Source of the DNA: an uncultured Pelagibacteraceae bacterium
Lineage (GTDB): Bacteria; Pseudomonadota; Alphaproteobacteria; Pelagibacterales; Pelagibacteraceae
Assembly: GCA_902569725.1 (NCBI GenBank)
Contig: CACFVG010000001.1
Coordinates: 29,554 to 93,553, forward strand
Length of the DNA: 64,000 nucleotides
Direction: 5' to 3'
The stretch's first letter is position 1. Every line of letters starts with the position of its first letter. Both the position numbers and the translations under genes were made by a program. The notes under the pieces are model-generated. The model ran no database searches. It worked only from the letters and a program-made list of their open reading frames with translations, and was not told the DNA's origin. Below, in pieces: positions 43,560-54,775 of the stretch.

Positions 43560-44813
43560 ATGAAAAACAAATACTCAATATTTTCACTAATTAAGAATGC
43601 TTTTAGCTATCATGAAAACTGGCAAAGAGCGTGGAGAGACCCTGAGCCAAAAAAGGAATATGATGCAATAATTATTGGTGGCGGTGGTCATGGTTTGGCA
43701 ACAGCATTTTATTTAGCCAAAAAACATAATATGACAAATATTGCTGTTGTAGAAAAAGGTTGGATTGGTGGTGGAAATACTGGAAGAAATACTACTATTA
43801 TACGTTCAAATTATTTATGGGATGCTAGTGCAGGATTATACGACCACGCTTTAAAAATTTGGGAAGGACTATCTCAAGAGTTAAATTATAACGTAATGTT
43901 TAGTCAAAGAGGAGTTATGAATTTAGCTCATAATCTTCAAGACGTAAGAGATTTAAAAAGAAGAACTCATGCTAATAGATTAAATGGTATTGACGCTGTA
44001 TGGTTAAATACTGAAGAAGTAAAAAAATTCTGCCCAATTATTAATACTTCACCTGACATTAGATATCCTGTTTTAGGAGGAACTTTACAAAAAAGAGCTG
44101 GAACCGCTAGACATGATGCCGTTGCATGGGGTTATGCTAGAGGGGCTGATGCTATGGGTGTAGATATTATTCAAAATTGCGAAGTAAAAGGTATTAAAAG
44201 AAATGGAAATAGAGTTGAGGGTATAGAAACAACAAGAGGATTCATTAAAGCAAAAAAAATTGGAGTAGTTGCTGCTGGTCATTCTAGTGTTATTGCGAAT
44301 ATGGTTGATTTAAAATTACCTCTTGAAAGTAAACCTCTTCAAGCATTAGTGTCAGAACCGGTCAAACCCATTATAGATACCGTAGTAATGTCTAATGCAG
44401 TTCACGCTTATGTAAGTCAATCAGACAAAGGAGAGTTAGTTATTGGTGCAGGAACTGATGCTTATGTTTCATATACACAAAGGGGAAGTCATGACGTTGT
44501 CGAAGGAACTTTAAAAGCAATATTAGAGCTCTACCCTATCTTCAGTAGAATGAAAATGTTGAGACAATGGGGTGGAATTGTAGATATTTGTCCAGATGCT
44601 AGCCCAATAATTAGTAAAACACATATTAAAGGTTTATATTTTAATTGTGGTTGGGGAACAGGAGGATTTAAAGCAACACCAGGTTCGGGTGATTTATTTG
44701 CACATACTATTGCTAACGACGAACCTCATAAATTAAATGCAGATTTTAATATAAATAGATTTGTAAGCGGTGATCTAGTTGATGAACATGGAGCAGCTGC
44801 TGTAGCACACTAA
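43560..44813 (+). CDS. soxB: sarcosine oxidase subunit beta
   Basis: The FAD-containing subunit (417 residues) of heterotetrameric sarcosine oxidase, which oxidises N-methylglycine to glycine and passes the one-carbon unit to tetrahydrofolate. Seen: [12 protein letters not shown] start, [34 protein letters not shown] (FAD-binding GxGxxG at about 37-45), [19 protein letters not shown], and [16 protein letters not shown] near 343. A GTG lies three codons earlier, but ATG 43560 matches SoxB N-termini. It begins an overlapping operon soxB-soxD-soxA-soxG for use of methylated glycine derivatives. Confidence 0.95.
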   Translation: MKNKYSIFSLIKNAFSYHENWQRAWRDPEPKKEYDAIIIGGGGHGLATAFYLAKKHNMTNIAVVEKGWIGGGNTGRNTTIIRSNYLWDASAGLYDHALKIWEGLSQELNYNVMFSQRGVMNLAHNLQDVRDLKRRTHANRLNGIDAVWLNTEEVKKFCPIINTSPDIRYPVLGGTLQKRAGTARHDAVAWGYARGADAMGVDIIQNCEVKGIKRNGNRVEGIETTRGFIKAKKIGVVAAGHSSVIANMVDLKLPLESKPLQALVSEPVKPIIDTVVMSNAVHAYVSQSDKGELVIGAGTDAYVSYTQRGSHDVVEGTLKAILELYPIFSRMKMLRQWGGIVDICPDASPIISKTHIKGLYFNCGWGTGGFKATPGSGDLFAHTIANDEPHKLNADFNINRFVSGDLVDEHGAAAVAH

Positions 44814-45088
44814 TGTTTTTAATTAATTGTCCTTATTGCGGTGAAAGAGATCAAAGTGAGTTTACTGCTGGTGGTGAAGCTCATATCGTAAGACCAAAAC
44901 AACCTACTGAATTAAGTGATAATCAATGGGCAGAGTTCCTATTTATGAGAAAGAATATAAAAGGCGTTCAGTTTGAAAGATGGAACCATACTCATGGATG
45001 TAGAAAATGGTTTAATATGGTTAGGGATACATCAAATGATAAAATTTATGCTGTTTACAAAATGGGTGAAAAACCTCCAATAAAATAA
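44813..45088 (+). CDS. soxD: sarcosine oxidase subunit delta
   Basis: The 91-residue small subunit of the heterotetramer. Seen: CPYCGERDQSEFTAGGEAH at about 6-24 with a zinc-ligating CxxC, and W-x-H-x-x-G-C in RWNHTHGCRKWFNMVRDT (about 57-74), which supplies the remaining zinc ligands. Its ATG overlaps the soxB stop, and its stop overlaps the soxA start by 1 bp, so subunits are translated together. Confidence 0.94.
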   Translation: MFLINCPYCGERDQSEFTAGGEAHIVRPKQPTELSDNQWAEFLFMRKNIKGVQFERWNHTHGCRKWFNMVRDTSNDKIYAVYKMGEKPPIK

Positions 45089-48000
45089 TGAATAAAAATT
45101 TAAGAATAGCAAATAATAAGTTTATTGATCAAACAACTAGAATATCTTTTAAGTTTGACGGAAAAACTCTATATGGTTTTAAAGGTGATACCTTGGCATC
45201 AGCATTATTAGCAAACAATATTCACCTTGTTGGAAGAAGTTTTAAATATCATCGCCCAAGAGGAATAATGGGATGTGGTTCTGAGGAACCTAATGCAATT
45301 GTACAAGTTGGAAATGATGCTTCAATGACAGAACCAAATTCAAGAGCAACTGAAATAGAGTTATATGAGGGTTTAGAAGTATCAAGCCAGAACTGCTGGC
45401 CAAGTGTTAATTTTGACGTGGGTGCTGTAAATAATTTTTTCTCTCCTCTTATACCGGCAGCTTTCTATTATAAAACATTTATGTGGCCTACAAATTTTTG
45501 GAAATTATATGAATTCTTTATAAGAAAATCTGCAGGTCTAGGTAAATCACCTACTGAACCGGATAAAGATATCTATGATCATAGATATTTGCACTGCGAA
45601 GTTTTAGTTGTTGGAGGAGGTATATCTGGAATAATGGCTGCCAAAACAGCAGCTAAAAATAGCTTAAATACTGTATTAATAGATGATAAAAATATCTTAG
45701 GTGGCACAACTCTTTTTCAAGAAAATGAATGCTTTAAAATAAATAATTCTTACTCAAATGATTGGTTAAAAAAAGAAATTGAAAGTCTAAAATCACTTAA
45801 GAATTTAACTATAAAAAAAAGAACATCTTTAGCTGCTTATCATAGCTACAATTATCTTTTAGCAAGAGAAAATTTAACAGACCATTTAGATTTGAATGAA
45901 AAAAAAGATAAAATTCGTCAAAGACTTTGGAAAATAAGGGCAAAAAAAGTAATTATAGCTACAGGGGCTATGGAAAGACCATTAATTTTCAATAATAATG
46001 ATAGACCTGGAATTATTCTTTCATATTCTGTCAAAAAGTACATAGATTACTACGGAGTTAAATGTGGTCAAAAAGTATCTTTATTTACAAATAATGACAC
46101 AGCTTATGAAACTGCCATCTCATTGAGTAATAGTGGAGTAAGTGTTAATTCAGTGGTTGATATAAGAGATAAAACTAATTCGTTAATAGTTAAACAAGCT
46201 GAAAAATTAGGTATTAAAATACATTGGAAGTCTTCAGTTGTTAATACAAATGGTTACAAAAAAATCAATTCTATTGAAATTATGAAATTGTCTGACGATG
46301 GCACTGCTGTTGTAGAGAAAAAAATAAAAGAAAAATGTGACTGCTTAGGTATTTCTGGGGGATGGACACCAAGAGTACATTTATTTACTCAGTCTGGTGG
46401 TAAACTTAAATTCAGAGATGAGGGTAATGTTTTTTTACCAGATAAAACAGAGTTGGATCAAATAAGTATCGGATCTTGTAATGGTGATTTCGAGCTTGAT
46501 GAAGTAATAAAAAATTCAATCAATTTAACAAACAAATTTTTAAAAGTTAGTAATAATGACTATGAAAATTTAGAAATTGTTTCTTCAAAAGAAATTGATA
46601 AAAAAAATATTTGGCTTCTACCATCTGATAAACCTTTTGGAAAAACTAAAGCATTTTTAGATTTTCAAAATGACTCTACTGCAAATGATATAAAATTAGC
46701 TTTAAGGGAAGGTTTTAAATCAATTGAGCATGTAAAAAGATACACAACAACGGGTATGGCTACCGATCAAGGAAAATTGTCCAATATGCATGCACTAGGA
46801 ATTATAGCTGAAACTACTGGTGTTAAAATAGGTAAATTGGGAACAACTACATTTAGACCTCCTTATACTCCATTAACATTTGGAACAATTGTTGGAAGAA
46901 ATGTTGGTGAATTTTTTGATGTTATAAGAAAAACTCCAATGCATGACTGGCATATAGAAAATAAAGCTGAATTTGAAAATGTTGGACAGTGGAAGAGAGC
47001 TTGGTACTATCCAATAAACAATGAAAATATGCATGAAGCTGTGCAAAGAGAAAGTAAAGCTGCTAGAGATAGTGCTGGTATCTTAGACGCATCAACGCTT
47101 GGAAAGATTGATATTCAAGGTAGTGATTCATCTGAATTTTTAAATAGAGTTTATACAAATGCATGGTCAAAATTAGATATAGGAAAATGCAGATATGGAC
47201 TTATGCTCAATGAAGATGGAATGGTTTATGATGATGGAGTTACAACTAGATTGTCAGAAAACCATTATTTAATGACTACAACAACAGGTGGTGCTGCTAA
47301 TGTTCTTTCAAAACTAGAAGATTACTTACAAACAGAATGGCCTGAATTAGATGTGTATTTAACTTCAGTTACTGATCACTACGGCACTGTAAGTATCTGC
47401 GGACCTAATTCAAAAAAAATTCTTTCAAAAGTAATTCCTAATCTAGATCTGTCTAATAAAGAATTTCCACATATGTCTTTCAAAAACGCATTAATCGATA
47501 ATATAAGATGTAGAGTAATGCGTATTAGTTTTACTGGTGAACATAGTTATGAAATAAATATTCAGTCATCATTTGCTAAATCTGTTTGGGAAAAATGCTT
47601 TGAAGCAGGAAAAGAATTTAATATCACACCTTATGGAACTGAAACGATGCACTTACTTAGAGCAGAAAAAGGATTTATAATCGCTGGTCAAGACACAGAT
47701 GGAACAATGACTCCTGTAGATTTACAAATGGACTGGATAATCAGTAAAAAGAAATATGATTTTATTGGTAAAAGATCTTTATACAGAAGTGACACAATAA
47801 GAGAAGATAGAAAGCAGCTTGTTGGGTTACTAACTGAAGATCCTAAAGAAATTTTAGAAGAAGGTGCGCAAATCGTTGCTGAACCAAATAAACAGCCAAT
47901 AGAAATGCTTGGTCATGTTACTTCAAGTTATTTTAGTCCAAATTTAAATAAATCAATTGCAATTGCTGTTGTAAAAAATGGTAAGAAATTGAAGGGTCAA

Positions 48001-48093
48001 AAAATGTTTGTTCCAATGCGAAACAAAACAATTAATGTTACTATAACAGATACAGTTTTTTTAGATAAAGAAAATAAGAGGTTAAATGCTTAA
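45088..48093 (+). CDS. soxA: sarcosine oxidase subunit alpha
   Basis: The 1001-residue large subunit. Seen: an N-terminal 2Fe-2S-ferredoxin-like fold (SFKFDGKTLYGFKGDTLASALLANN; HRPRGIMGCGSEEPNA), an NAD-binding domain with VLVVGGGISGIMAAKTAAKNS at about residues 172-192, and a C-terminal GcvT/aminomethyltransferase domain (about 610-1000: FENVGQWKRAWYY, GTMTPVDLQMDWIISKKKYDFIGK), which takes the methylene group to tetrahydrofolate. Length and order match SoxA of other alphaproteobacteria. It overlaps soxG by 8 bp. Confidence 0.96.
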   Translation: MNKNLRIANNKFIDQTTRISFKFDGKTLYGFKGDTLASALLANNIHLVGRSFKYHRPRGIMGCGSEEPNAIVQVGNDASMTEPNSRATEIELYEGLEVSSQNCWPSVNFDVGAVNNFFSPLIPAAFYYKTFMWPTNFWKLYEFFIRKSAGLGKSPTEPDKDIYDHRYLHCEVLVVGGGISGIMAAKTAAKNSLNTVLIDDKNILGGTTLFQENECFKINNSYSNDWLKKEIESLKSLKNLTIKKRTSLAAYHSYNYLLARENLTDHLDLNEKKDKIRQRLWKIRAKKVIIATGAMERPLIFNNNDRPGIILSYSVKKYIDYYGVKCGQKVSLFTNNDTAYETAISLSNSGVSVNSVVDIRDKTNSLIVKQAEKLGIKIHWKSSVVNTNGYKKINSIEIMKLSDDGTAVVEKKIKEKCDCLGISGGWTPRVHLFTQSGGKLKFRDEGNVFLPDKTELDQISIGSCNGDFELDEVIKNSINLTNKFLKVSNNDYENLEIVSSKEIDKKNIWLLPSDKPFGKTKAFLDFQNDSTANDIKLALREGFKSIEHVKRYTTTGMATDQGKLSNMHALGIIAETTGVKIGKLGTTTFRPPYTPLTFGTIVGRNVGEFFDVIRKTPMHDWHIENKAEFENVGQWKRAWYYPINNENMHEAVQRESKAARDSAGILDASTLGKIDIQGSDSSEFLNRVYTNAWSKLDIGKCRYGLMLNEDGMVYDDGVTTRLSENHYLMTTTTGGAANVLSKLEDYLQTEWPELDVYLTSVTDHYGTVSICGPNSKKILSKVIPNLDLSNKEFPHMSFKNALIDNIRCRVMRISFTGEHSYEINIQSSFAKSVWEKCFEAGKEFNITPYGTETMHLLRAEKGFIIAGQDTDGTMTPVDLQMDWIISKKKYDFIGKRSLYRSDTIREDRKQLVGLLTEDPKEILEEGAQIVAEPNKQPIEMLGHVTSSYFSPNLNKSIAIAVVKNGKKLKGQKMFVPMRNKTINVTITDTVFLDKENKRLNA

Positions 48094-48646
48094 TTTTAAT
48101 ACTCCAATTATTGGTACTAAAGAATATTCTGAAATAAAAATTTCTGAGATTGAGCCTATTCTTAAAATAAACTTGAGAGGAAAAAATAGGAATTTTATAA
48201 CTAAAATTGGAAAAGAATTATCTATAATTACTCCTGTTGACCCTAATACATCATCAAGTAACGAAAGATTAAATCTTCTTTGGTTGAGTCCAGATGAATG
48301 GTTTCTTTACTCAAATGATAAGATTGACTTAAAAGATGCTAATTTATTAGAGGATAAACTTTTTAATGAAATTTCTAAACCAAAACTAGGTTCTGTTACA
48401 AATATTTCTGATCATTGGATAATGATTAACTTAAATGGTGCAAAAGTTTTTGAATTATTATCAGCTGGTTGTCCATTTAATTTTAATAATTTTAAAAACT
48501 CAAAAGGAACTGTAACGCAAACTTTGCTAAATCATATAGATGTGATTATTCACAATAAAAATTTTAATGATTTAAATTTATTTGTTAGAAGGTCTTTTTC
48601 AGCACATTTATGGTCATGGCTGAACGACAGCGCTAGATTTATTTAA
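48086..48646 (+). CDS. soxG: sarcosine oxidase subunit gamma
   Basis: The 186-residue fourth subunit. Seen: the GcvT-like fold with LSPDEWFLYSN near residue 65, VTNISDHWIMINLNGAKVFELLSAGCPFNF (about 105-135) and VRRSFSAHLWSWL near the C-terminus, all typical of SoxG. It ends the sox operon; its last 33 bp overlap the 3' end of the convergent MATE gene. Confidence 0.9.
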   Translation: MLNFNTPIIGTKEYSEIKISEIEPILKINLRGKNRNFITKIGKELSIITPVDPNTSSSNERLNLLWLSPDEWFLYSNDKIDLKDANLLEDKLFNEISKPKLGSVTNISDHWIMINLNGAKVFELLSAGCPFNFNNFKNSKGTVTQTLLNHIDVIIHNKNFNDLNLFVRRSFSAHLWSWLNDSARFI

Positions 48647-49969
48647 TTTAAGCTTAAAATAATAAATTATTATTAAAAAATAAGAAATTGAGAAAAACCA
48701 ATTAATACCTACCCATAACCAGAAGAAAGTTTCAAAGCTCGCATTTATATATTTGGCAATATAAAATACTGCAATTGGGTTGAGAACATTTCTAAAAAAG
48801 TTAGAAATCATTGCATTTTCTGACTTTTTTAGGGCCATAAAAAAACCGTTTGATAGAAAAAAAACAGGGTAAGCAGGTAATACAAAAGCTGAAATTTTTA
48901 AATATCTTTTTCCATATTCAATTACTTCTGGGTCACTTGAAAAAAAACTTGTAATTACACTTGCGGATAAAAAAACCAAAGCTCCAGCTGTAACCATTAT
49001 AATAAAAGCATATTTAATAGCGGTAAAATAAGTTTCTTTGATTCTAACAAGATTATTAGCTCCATAATTTTGGGCTATTATAGATATTATAGCTGTATTA
49101 ATTCCTAGTATTGGAAGTAGAACAACTTGCTCTATACGTGTGCCAACACCGTAGCCTGCAACAGCATATTCACCAGATTGACCTACGTAAGTAAAAATTA
49201 TTGCAGCGGCTAGAGCATAACCACATATTGATACAGAGATAGGCATAGACTGAAAAAAGATATTTTTAAAAAATAAAAATTTTGGAACTAAATATTCATT
49301 TGTAATATTTCTTACTCTTTCATTTTTAAAAACTTTAAATAAAATAATCAAAAAAGATACTAATTGAGAAATAATTGTAGCAATACCTATGCCCTTAACT
49401 CCAAAAGCAGGTATAAATAAAAAACCAAATATTAAAATAGGATTTAATATTACATTTAAAAGAAATGATAAAACTAAAACATTACGATAGGTTTTCGTAT
49501 CACCTTCAGCATGAAGTAAAGAGTTTAAAGAAACAACTAAAATAAATAAAAAAGAACCTGAATAAATAATATTTGTATATTCAAGACCTAAATAAGCAAC
49601 TTCTTCAGTTGATCCCATTAAAAAAAATACTCGCTCAGATAAATATAAACCTAGAAAAGTAATAAAAATAGAGATTAAAATTCCATAATAAATAATATGA
49701 GAAAAATAATTTAAAGTTTTTTTATTATCTTTTTCACCAATACTGTTTCCTATTAAAGATGTTCCAGCAACAGTCACTCCTATAGATGTGGCAATGATAA
49801 TAAAATATATTGGAAAAGATTTACTTAAAGCCGATAGTGCTTCAGGAGATATTTTTCCTGCAAAAAAAGTATCAACAACATTATAAAGAGTTTGAAATAA
49901 AGTTCCTACCATAGCAGGAACAGCGAGTTTTCTTACTAGCTTAGGTATATTATCTTTTAGCAAATCCAT
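48614..49969 (-). CDS. MATE-family efflux transporter
   Basis: A 451-residue inner-membrane protein with 12 hydrophobic helices in two repeats. Seen: start RKLAVPAMVGTLFQTLYNVVDTFFAGKISPEALSALS, the region GVTVAGTSLIGNSIGEKDNKKT and YGVGTRIEQVVLLPILGINTAIISIIAQNYGANN of the second repeat, all diagnostic of the MATE (multi-antimicrobial extrusion) group. Substrate unknown; drug or metabolite efflux driven by H+ or Na+ is typical. The 3' end overlaps soxG by 33 bp and trhO lies 2 bp upstream. Confidence 0.9.
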   Translation of the reverse strand: MDLLKDNIPKLVRKLAVPAMVGTLFQTLYNVVDTFFAGKISPEALSALSKSFPIYFIIIATSIGVTVAGTSLIGNSIGEKDNKKTLNYFSHIIYYGILISIFITFLGLYLSERVFFLMGSTEEVAYLGLEYTNIIYSGSFLFILVVSLNSLLHAEGDTKTYRNVLVLSFLLNVILNPILIFGFLFIPAFGVKGIGIATIISQLVSFLIILFKVFKNERVRNITNEYLVPKFLFFKNIFFQSMPISVSICGYALAAAIIFTYVGQSGEYAVAGYGVGTRIEQVVLLPILGINTAIISIIAQNYGANNLVRIKETYFTAIKYAFIIMVTAGALVFLSASVITSFFSSDPEVIEYGKRYLKISAFVLPAYPVFFLSNGFFMALKKSENAMISNFFRNVLNPIAVFYIAKYINASFETFFWLWVGINWFFSISYFLIIIYYFKLKLNKSSAVVQP

Positions 49970-49971
49970 AT

Positions 49972-50871
49972 TTAAAATTCTTTTTGGAATATATGTTTTC
50001 TTCCAAGTTTTTTTGCAACATTTATTTGCTTTTGTCTCATTCTAAATCTTTCTTTTTGTGAGTTTGTTTGAGTATCGTGACAATTTGGACATGAAACACC
50101 CTCTTCATACTTAAGTGATTTTTTATCTTTAATCGATATCGGCTTTCTACATCCACTGCACATAGAGTAAGTACCAACAGCCAAGCCGTGCTTCAAAGAA
50201 ATTCTATTGTCAAAAACATAACATTCGCCTTTCCACAAACTTTTGTTTTTTTTAATTTTTTTTAGGTAATTTATTATTCCACCCTTTAATTGAAATACGT
50301 TATTAAAACCTTTTTTTGCTAGATATATGCTAGCTTTTTCACATCTTATTCCACCAGTGCAAAACATAGCTATAGTTTTTTTTTTATCTAATTTTTTAAG
50401 ATAATCTGGAAATTCTCTAAATTTATCAATTTCTGGATTAATCGAACCTTTAAATGTACCAACTTTATATTCAAATTTTTTTCTAGCATCAATCAATACT
50501 GTTTTTTTATTACTAATAAGTTTATTCCATTCACTTGGTTCTAGATGATTTTTTGTTTGTCTTTTTGATATTTTTATTCCCATAGGAACTACCTCATTTT
50601 TTATTTTAACTTTGCCTCTATGAAATATTTGAAATTTACTTTTAGATAAATTATGACTATCGAAGTTTACAAAATTAAAAGTTTTTTTAATCTTATTTAA
50701 CACTAGATCTAAATTTTTTTTGGTAGATGATATTGTTCCATTAACACCTTCGTATGAAATGATTATTGTTCCCCTTACATTATATTTGCTGAAAATATCA
50801 CTTAATAATTTTTTATTTTTTGTGATTTTATGAATTTTTTTAAACTTATAGAAACCAGAAATATAATACAT
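49972..50871 (-). CDS. trhO: tRNA uridine(34) hydroxylase TrhO (rhodanese-domain, YceA family)
   Basis: A 299-residue protein of the UPF0176/YceA family, known to add oxygen at C5 of wobble U34 in certain tRNAs. Seen: an N-terminal acylphosphatase-like domain (about 1-95, SYEGVNGTISSTKKNLD), a rhodanese domain (about 110-205) with active-site cysteine in AMFCTGGIRCEKAS, and a C-terminal zinc-binding region with CSGCRKPIS and CPNCHDTQT. It overlaps the upstream O-methyltransferase by 1 bp. Confidence 0.9.
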   Translation of the reverse strand: MYYISGFYKFKKIHKITKNKKLLSDIFSKYNVRGTIIISYEGVNGTISSTKKNLDLVLNKIKKTFNFVNFDSHNLSKSKFQIFHRGKVKIKNEVVPMGIKISKRQTKNHLEPSEWNKLISNKKTVLIDARKKFEYKVGTFKGSINPEIDKFREFPDYLKKLDKKKTIAMFCTGGIRCEKASIYLAKKGFNNVFQLKGGIINYLKKIKKNKSLWKGECYVFDNRISLKHGLAVGTYSMCSGCRKPISIKDKKSLKYEEGVSCPNCHDTQTNSQKERFRMRQKQINVAKKLGRKHIFQKEF

Positions 50872-51527
50872 TATAATTTTCTACAAACAGTTAGGCCATC
50901 ACCTAAAGGAATAATTAAATTTTCAACTCTTTTATCTTTATTAACATAAGAATTAAATTCTCTTATACTTGCAGTTAACCTATCCTGTTTATTATTATCA
51001 ACAACTTCACCATGCCATAAAACGTTATCTATTACAATTAATCCATCTTTGTTAATTAAATCTACTGAATGATTAAAATAATTTATATAATTTTCTTTAT
51101 CGGCATCAATAAATACTAAATCAAATTTTTTCTTTTGATCATTTAAACTATTTAAACTTTCCAATGCTGGTGCAATAATTAATTTTATTTTATTCTCTTG
51201 AGCAGCTTTTTTAAAAAAATTTACTGCTGTCTTGCTAGTTTCTTTATTTTTATCTAACGCTATTACAGATCCGTCTTCTGGTAAAGCTAAGGCCATAGAT
51301 AATGCACTTAATCCAGTAAAAGTACCGATTTCTAAAATTTTTTTTATTTTAGAAGATTTAATTATTAAATGTAAAAAATGACATTGCGATAATGAGATTT
51401 GCATTCTTTTAATATCTCCTAGTCCTTCATTATGTGTTATTATTTCTTTTTGAATGGGATGAAGTTTTGTTGAATTATTATTTATATATTCTTCAATTTC
51501 TCTATTAACTGTAAGATTTGAACCCAT
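50871..51527 (-). CDS. O-methyltransferase (family 3)
   Basis: A 218-residue class I SAM-dependent O-methyltransferase of the catechol/caffeoyl-CoA OMT type. Seen: KKILEIGTFTGLSALSMALALP at about 62-83 (SAM motif I), FDLVFIDADKENYINYFNHSVDLINKDGLIVIDNVLWHGEV at about 135-175, with the metal-binding Asp and Asn residues of the family, and the C-terminal NLIIPLGDGLTVCRKL. The bacterial substrate is unknown. It lies between gatB and trhO in the same orientation. Confidence 0.9.
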   Translation of the reverse strand: MGSNLTVNREIEEYINNNSTKLHPIQKEIITHNEGLGDIKRMQISLSQCHFLHLIIKSSKIKKILEIGTFTGLSALSMALALPEDGSVIALDKNKETSKTAVNFFKKAAQENKIKLIIAPALESLNSLNDQKKKFDLVFIDADKENYINYFNHSVDLINKDGLIVIDNVLWHGEVVDNNKQDRLTASIREFNSYVNKDKRVENLIIPLGDGLTVCRKL

Positions 51528-51528
51528 T

Positions 51529-52986
51529 CTACTTAAGTTTCTTTTTCAATATCTCATTAACAAGTTGAGGGTTAGCCTTACCTCCAGAAACTTTCATTAC
51601 TTGACCAACAAAAAAACCAAATAGTTTTTCTTTTCCAGATTTATACTCTTTAACTTTATCTTGATTTTGATTTATTACTTTTTCTACAAGTTTTTCTAAC
51701 TCCTTAGGGTCACTTTGTTGTTTAAGACCTTTTTCTTTGACTATATCTATAGGATTTTTATCTCCCTCAGCCATCATTTCAAAAACTGTTTTGCCAATTT
51801 TACCTGAAATTGTCCCATCTTTTATTAAATTGATTAATTTAGATAGATTTTTTGCGGTTATTGGGCTTTCTGTAATTTCTAAGTTTTTTTCATTTAATAA
51901 GGCAAATAATTCACCTGTAATCCAATTTGATGCAAGTTTAACATCAGAATTTTCTATTACAGTTTCAAAATATTTTGATGTATCTAAATCTGATACTAAA
52001 ATATTTGCTTCATAAGAGCTTAAATTAAATTTTTCAATAAAACGTGATTTTTTTTGATCAGGAAGTTCTGGAATTTCTTTTTTAATACTTTCAACATAAT
52101 CGTTGTCAAATTCAAGTGGCAATAGATCAGGATCAGGAAAATATCTGTAATCGTGTGCATCTTCTTTAGATCTCATTGATCTAGTTTCATTTTTTTTTGT
52201 ATCAAAAAGTCTTGTTTCTTGATTAATTTTTCCACCCTCTTCCAAAATATCAACTTGTCTATTTGCTTCGTGCTCAATGGCCATTTGCATAAACTTAATT
52301 GAATTTACATTTTTAATCTCACATCTAGTTCCATATTTATCATCACCTTGTTTTCTAACAGATACGTTAACATCAGCTCTGAGCGATCCTTCCTGCATAT
52401 TCCCATCACAAGTTCCCAAATATCTCATTATTGATCTTAATTTTTTTATATAAACATTAACTTCATCTGGTGATCTTAGATCTGGTTTACTTACAATTTC
52501 CATTAAAGCTACACCTGATCTATTTAAATCAACAAGTGTATTTTTTGGATCAATATCATGAATACTTTTTCCGGCATCTTGTTCTAAATGTAATCTCTCA
52601 ATTCCAACAGTTTTTGATCCAGATGCTAAATCAAGAACAACAGACCCTTCTCCTACGATTGGGTCTTTATATTGAGATATTTGATATCCTTGTGGTAAGT
52701 CTGCATAAAAATAATTTTTTCTATCAAAAATAGATTTATTGTTTATTTTAGCATTTAATCCAATTCCAGTTTTTATAGCTTGTTTAATGCAGAATTCATT
52801 AATTACTGGTAGCATTCCAGGAAATGCGGCGTCAACTAAACTTACTTGTGTATTTGGTTCGCTACCAAACTTAGTAGGTGATGTAGAAAATAATTTTGAT
52901 TTTGATAGTACTTGAGCATGAACTTCAAGCCCAATTACTACTTCATATTTTTTTCCATTTCTATCAATCAAAAAATCTTTACTCAT
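51529..52986 (-). CDS. gatB: aspartyl/glutamyl-tRNA(Asn/Gln) amidotransferase subunit B
   Basis: A 485-residue subunit that binds and activates mischarged tRNA, converting Glu-tRNA(Gln) or Asp-tRNA(Asn) to the amidated form with GatA and GatC. Seen: [84 protein letters not shown], and the C-terminal YqeY-like tail (about 340-485). Length is normal. The presence of GatCAB implies no direct glutaminyl-tRNA synthetase route, usual for alphaproteobacteria. Confidence 0.97.
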   Translation of the reverse strand: MSKDFLIDRNGKKYEVVIGLEVHAQVLSKSKLFSTSPTKFGSEPNTQVSLVDAAFPGMLPVINEFCIKQAIKTGIGLNAKINNKSIFDRKNYFYADLPQGYQISQYKDPIVGEGSVVLDLASGSKTVGIERLHLEQDAGKSIHDIDPKNTLVDLNRSGVALMEIVSKPDLRSPDEVNVYIKKLRSIMRYLGTCDGNMQEGSLRADVNVSVRKQGDDKYGTRCEIKNVNSIKFMQMAIEHEANRQVDILEEGGKINQETRLFDTKKNETRSMRSKEDAHDYRYFPDPDLLPLEFDNDYVESIKKEIPELPDQKKSRFIEKFNLSSYEANILVSDLDTSKYFETVIENSDVKLASNWITGELFALLNEKNLEITESPITAKNLSKLINLIKDGTISGKIGKTVFEMMAEGDKNPIDIVKEKGLKQQSDPKELEKLVEKVINQNQDKVKEYKSGKEKLFGFFVGQVMKVSGGKANPQLVNEILKKKLK

Positions 52987-54439
52987 TCATCCACCACTCT
53001 TTTAAATTAAATTTAAAATTTATTTTATCTTCCATGGAATAAGCTATATTTAAAATATTTTGTTCATCGAAGGATTTACCAATTATTTGTATACCTAGCG
53101 GATAACCTTTTTTATCTAACCCAGCAGGGATTGAAATTCCAGGTAAGCCAGCAAGGTTTACAGGAACTGTAAATATATCGTTTAGATACATAGAAACAGG
53201 ATCGTTAGATTTTTCTCCAATTTTGAATGCAGAAGAAGGTGTTGAGGGCGTTAGTATTGCATCAACTTTTTGAAATACATTATTGAAATCGTTTTTAATT
53301 AATCTTCTAACTTTTTGTGCTTTCAAATAATATGCATCATAATAACCTGATGATAGAACATAGGTACCGATCATAATTCTTCTCTTTACTTCGTCGCCAA
53401 ATCCTGCAGATCTAGTTTTTTCGTACATATCGATTAAATTATCACCTTCAGTTCTAAAACCATATTTTACACCATCATACCTTGCAAGATTAGATGAGGC
53501 TTCAGCTGGAGCAACAATATAATAAGTTGGTAATGCAAATTTTGTGTGTGGAAGCGATACATCAATGATTTCTGCGCCACAATCTTTTAAATATTTTTTT
53601 CCATCTTCCCATAGTTTTTCAATTTCTTCAGACATACCTTCAACCCTATACTCTTTTGGAATTCCGATTTTTTTACCTTTAATATTTTTCGATAAATCAT
53701 TTGAATACATAGGTCTTTTAAAATCTACTGAAGTTGAATCATTATTATCAAAAGAACTCATTACTTCTAATAGTAGAGCTGCATCTTTAACATTTCTTGT
53801 CATTGGTCCTGCTTGGTCCAATGATGATGCAAACGCAACTATTCCGTATCTAGAACAACTTCCATACGTAGGTTTTAGTCCAACTGTTCCTGTAAATGAT
53901 GCGGGCTGTCTTATTGATCCTCCTGTATCAGTACCTATGGTTGCTGGAGTTAATTTTGCTGCTAAGGCCGAAGCAGAACCTCCTGAAGATCCTCCTGGAA
54001 CCAAATCTTTATCAATTGGACTAATTACATTTCCAAAATAACTTGTTTCATTTGATGAACCCATCGCAAATTCATCACAGTTTAATTTACCTAGAAGAAT
54101 TGCACCATCATTCCATAAATTTTTAGTAACCGTTGACTCATATGTTGGAATAAAATTATTTAGTATTTTACTACTTGCTGTAGTTTTTACATTTTTTGTA
54201 CAAAATAAATCTTTTACAGCAATTGGTACACCAGGAAGTTTTTTATTTAAATCAGGTTTTGAGTCAAACTCAGTAGATTTTTTTAAGGCACTATCGAATG
54301 TTTCTTCATTATATGCGTTTAAACTTCTAGATTTTTTTGATCGTTCAACATATGCTGATGTTGCTTCATTAGAGGAAATTTTTTTATTTTTTATATTTGA
54401 AACTAATTCTGATAAGCTTAGATCAATAATATTTGACAT
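52979..54439 (-). CDS. gatA: aspartyl/glutamyl-tRNA(Asn/Gln) amidotransferase subunit A
   Basis: A 486-residue amidase-signature enzyme that frees ammonia from glutamine for transamidation. Seen: the Ser-cisSer-Lys triad, with Lys in [11 protein letters not shown], the paired serines in [15 protein letters not shown] and [13 protein letters not shown], at about residues 70-180. [23 protein letters not shown] near 450 completes the signature. It overlaps gatB by 8 bp and gatC by 1 bp, so the three subunits are translated as a set. Confidence 0.97.
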   Translation of the reverse strand: MSNIIDLSLSELVSNIKNKKISSNEATSAYVERSKKSRSLNAYNEETFDSALKKSTEFDSKPDLNKKLPGVPIAVKDLFCTKNVKTTASSKILNNFIPTYESTVTKNLWNDGAILLGKLNCDEFAMGSSNETSYFGNVISPIDKDLVPGGSSGGSASALAAKLTPATIGTDTGGSIRQPASFTGTVGLKPTYGSCSRYGIVAFASSLDQAGPMTRNVKDAALLLEVMSSFDNNDSTSVDFKRPMYSNDLSKNIKGKKIGIPKEYRVEGMSEEIEKLWEDGKKYLKDCGAEIIDVSLPHTKFALPTYYIVAPAEASSNLARYDGVKYGFRTEGDNLIDMYEKTRSAGFGDEVKRRIMIGTYVLSSGYYDAYYLKAQKVRRLIKNDFNNVFQKVDAILTPSTPSSAFKIGEKSNDPVSMYLNDIFTVPVNLAGLPGISIPAGLDKKGYPLGIQIIGKSFDEQNILNIAYSMEDKINFKFNLKEWWMNE

Positions 54440-54726
54440 TATTCAACTACCTTTGGAACAACAAAAAAATCTTTATTTTCATCAGGTGAATTTTTAAGAA
54501 TTTCTTCTCTTATATTTTTAGATTTGATTTCATCTTTTCTAAGTCTTAGTTTTGCTTCAACTATAGAGCTTAAAGGTTCTATATTTTCAGTTTTTAGTTC
54601 ATTAAGTTGTTCAATCCACTTAAATATAGAATTTAAATCACTCTCTAATTTCTTAGCTTTTTCTTCATCTAATGAAATTCTTGATAATTTAGATATATGT
54701 TTAACTGTTTTAAGATCTATGCTCAT
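54439..54726 (-). CDS. gatC: aspartyl/glutamyl-tRNA(Asn/Gln) amidotransferase subunit C
   Basis: A 95-residue linking subunit that stabilises GatA-GatB. Seen: [37 protein letters not shown]-type helical start and the C-terminal [17 protein letters not shown], which is nearly invariant in GatC. It opens the gatCAB unit and is divergent from ruvX, with 49 bp between start codons to hold both promoters. Confidence 0.95.
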   Translation of the reverse strand: MSIDLKTVKHISKLSRISLDEEKAKKLESDLNSIFKWIEQLNELKTENIEPLSSIVEAKLRLRKDEIKSKNIREEILKNSPDENKDFFVVPKVVE

Positions 54727-54775
54727 ATGATATTTAAATTAAGGGCAAATTATCATTAAATATAGAAATTACAAT

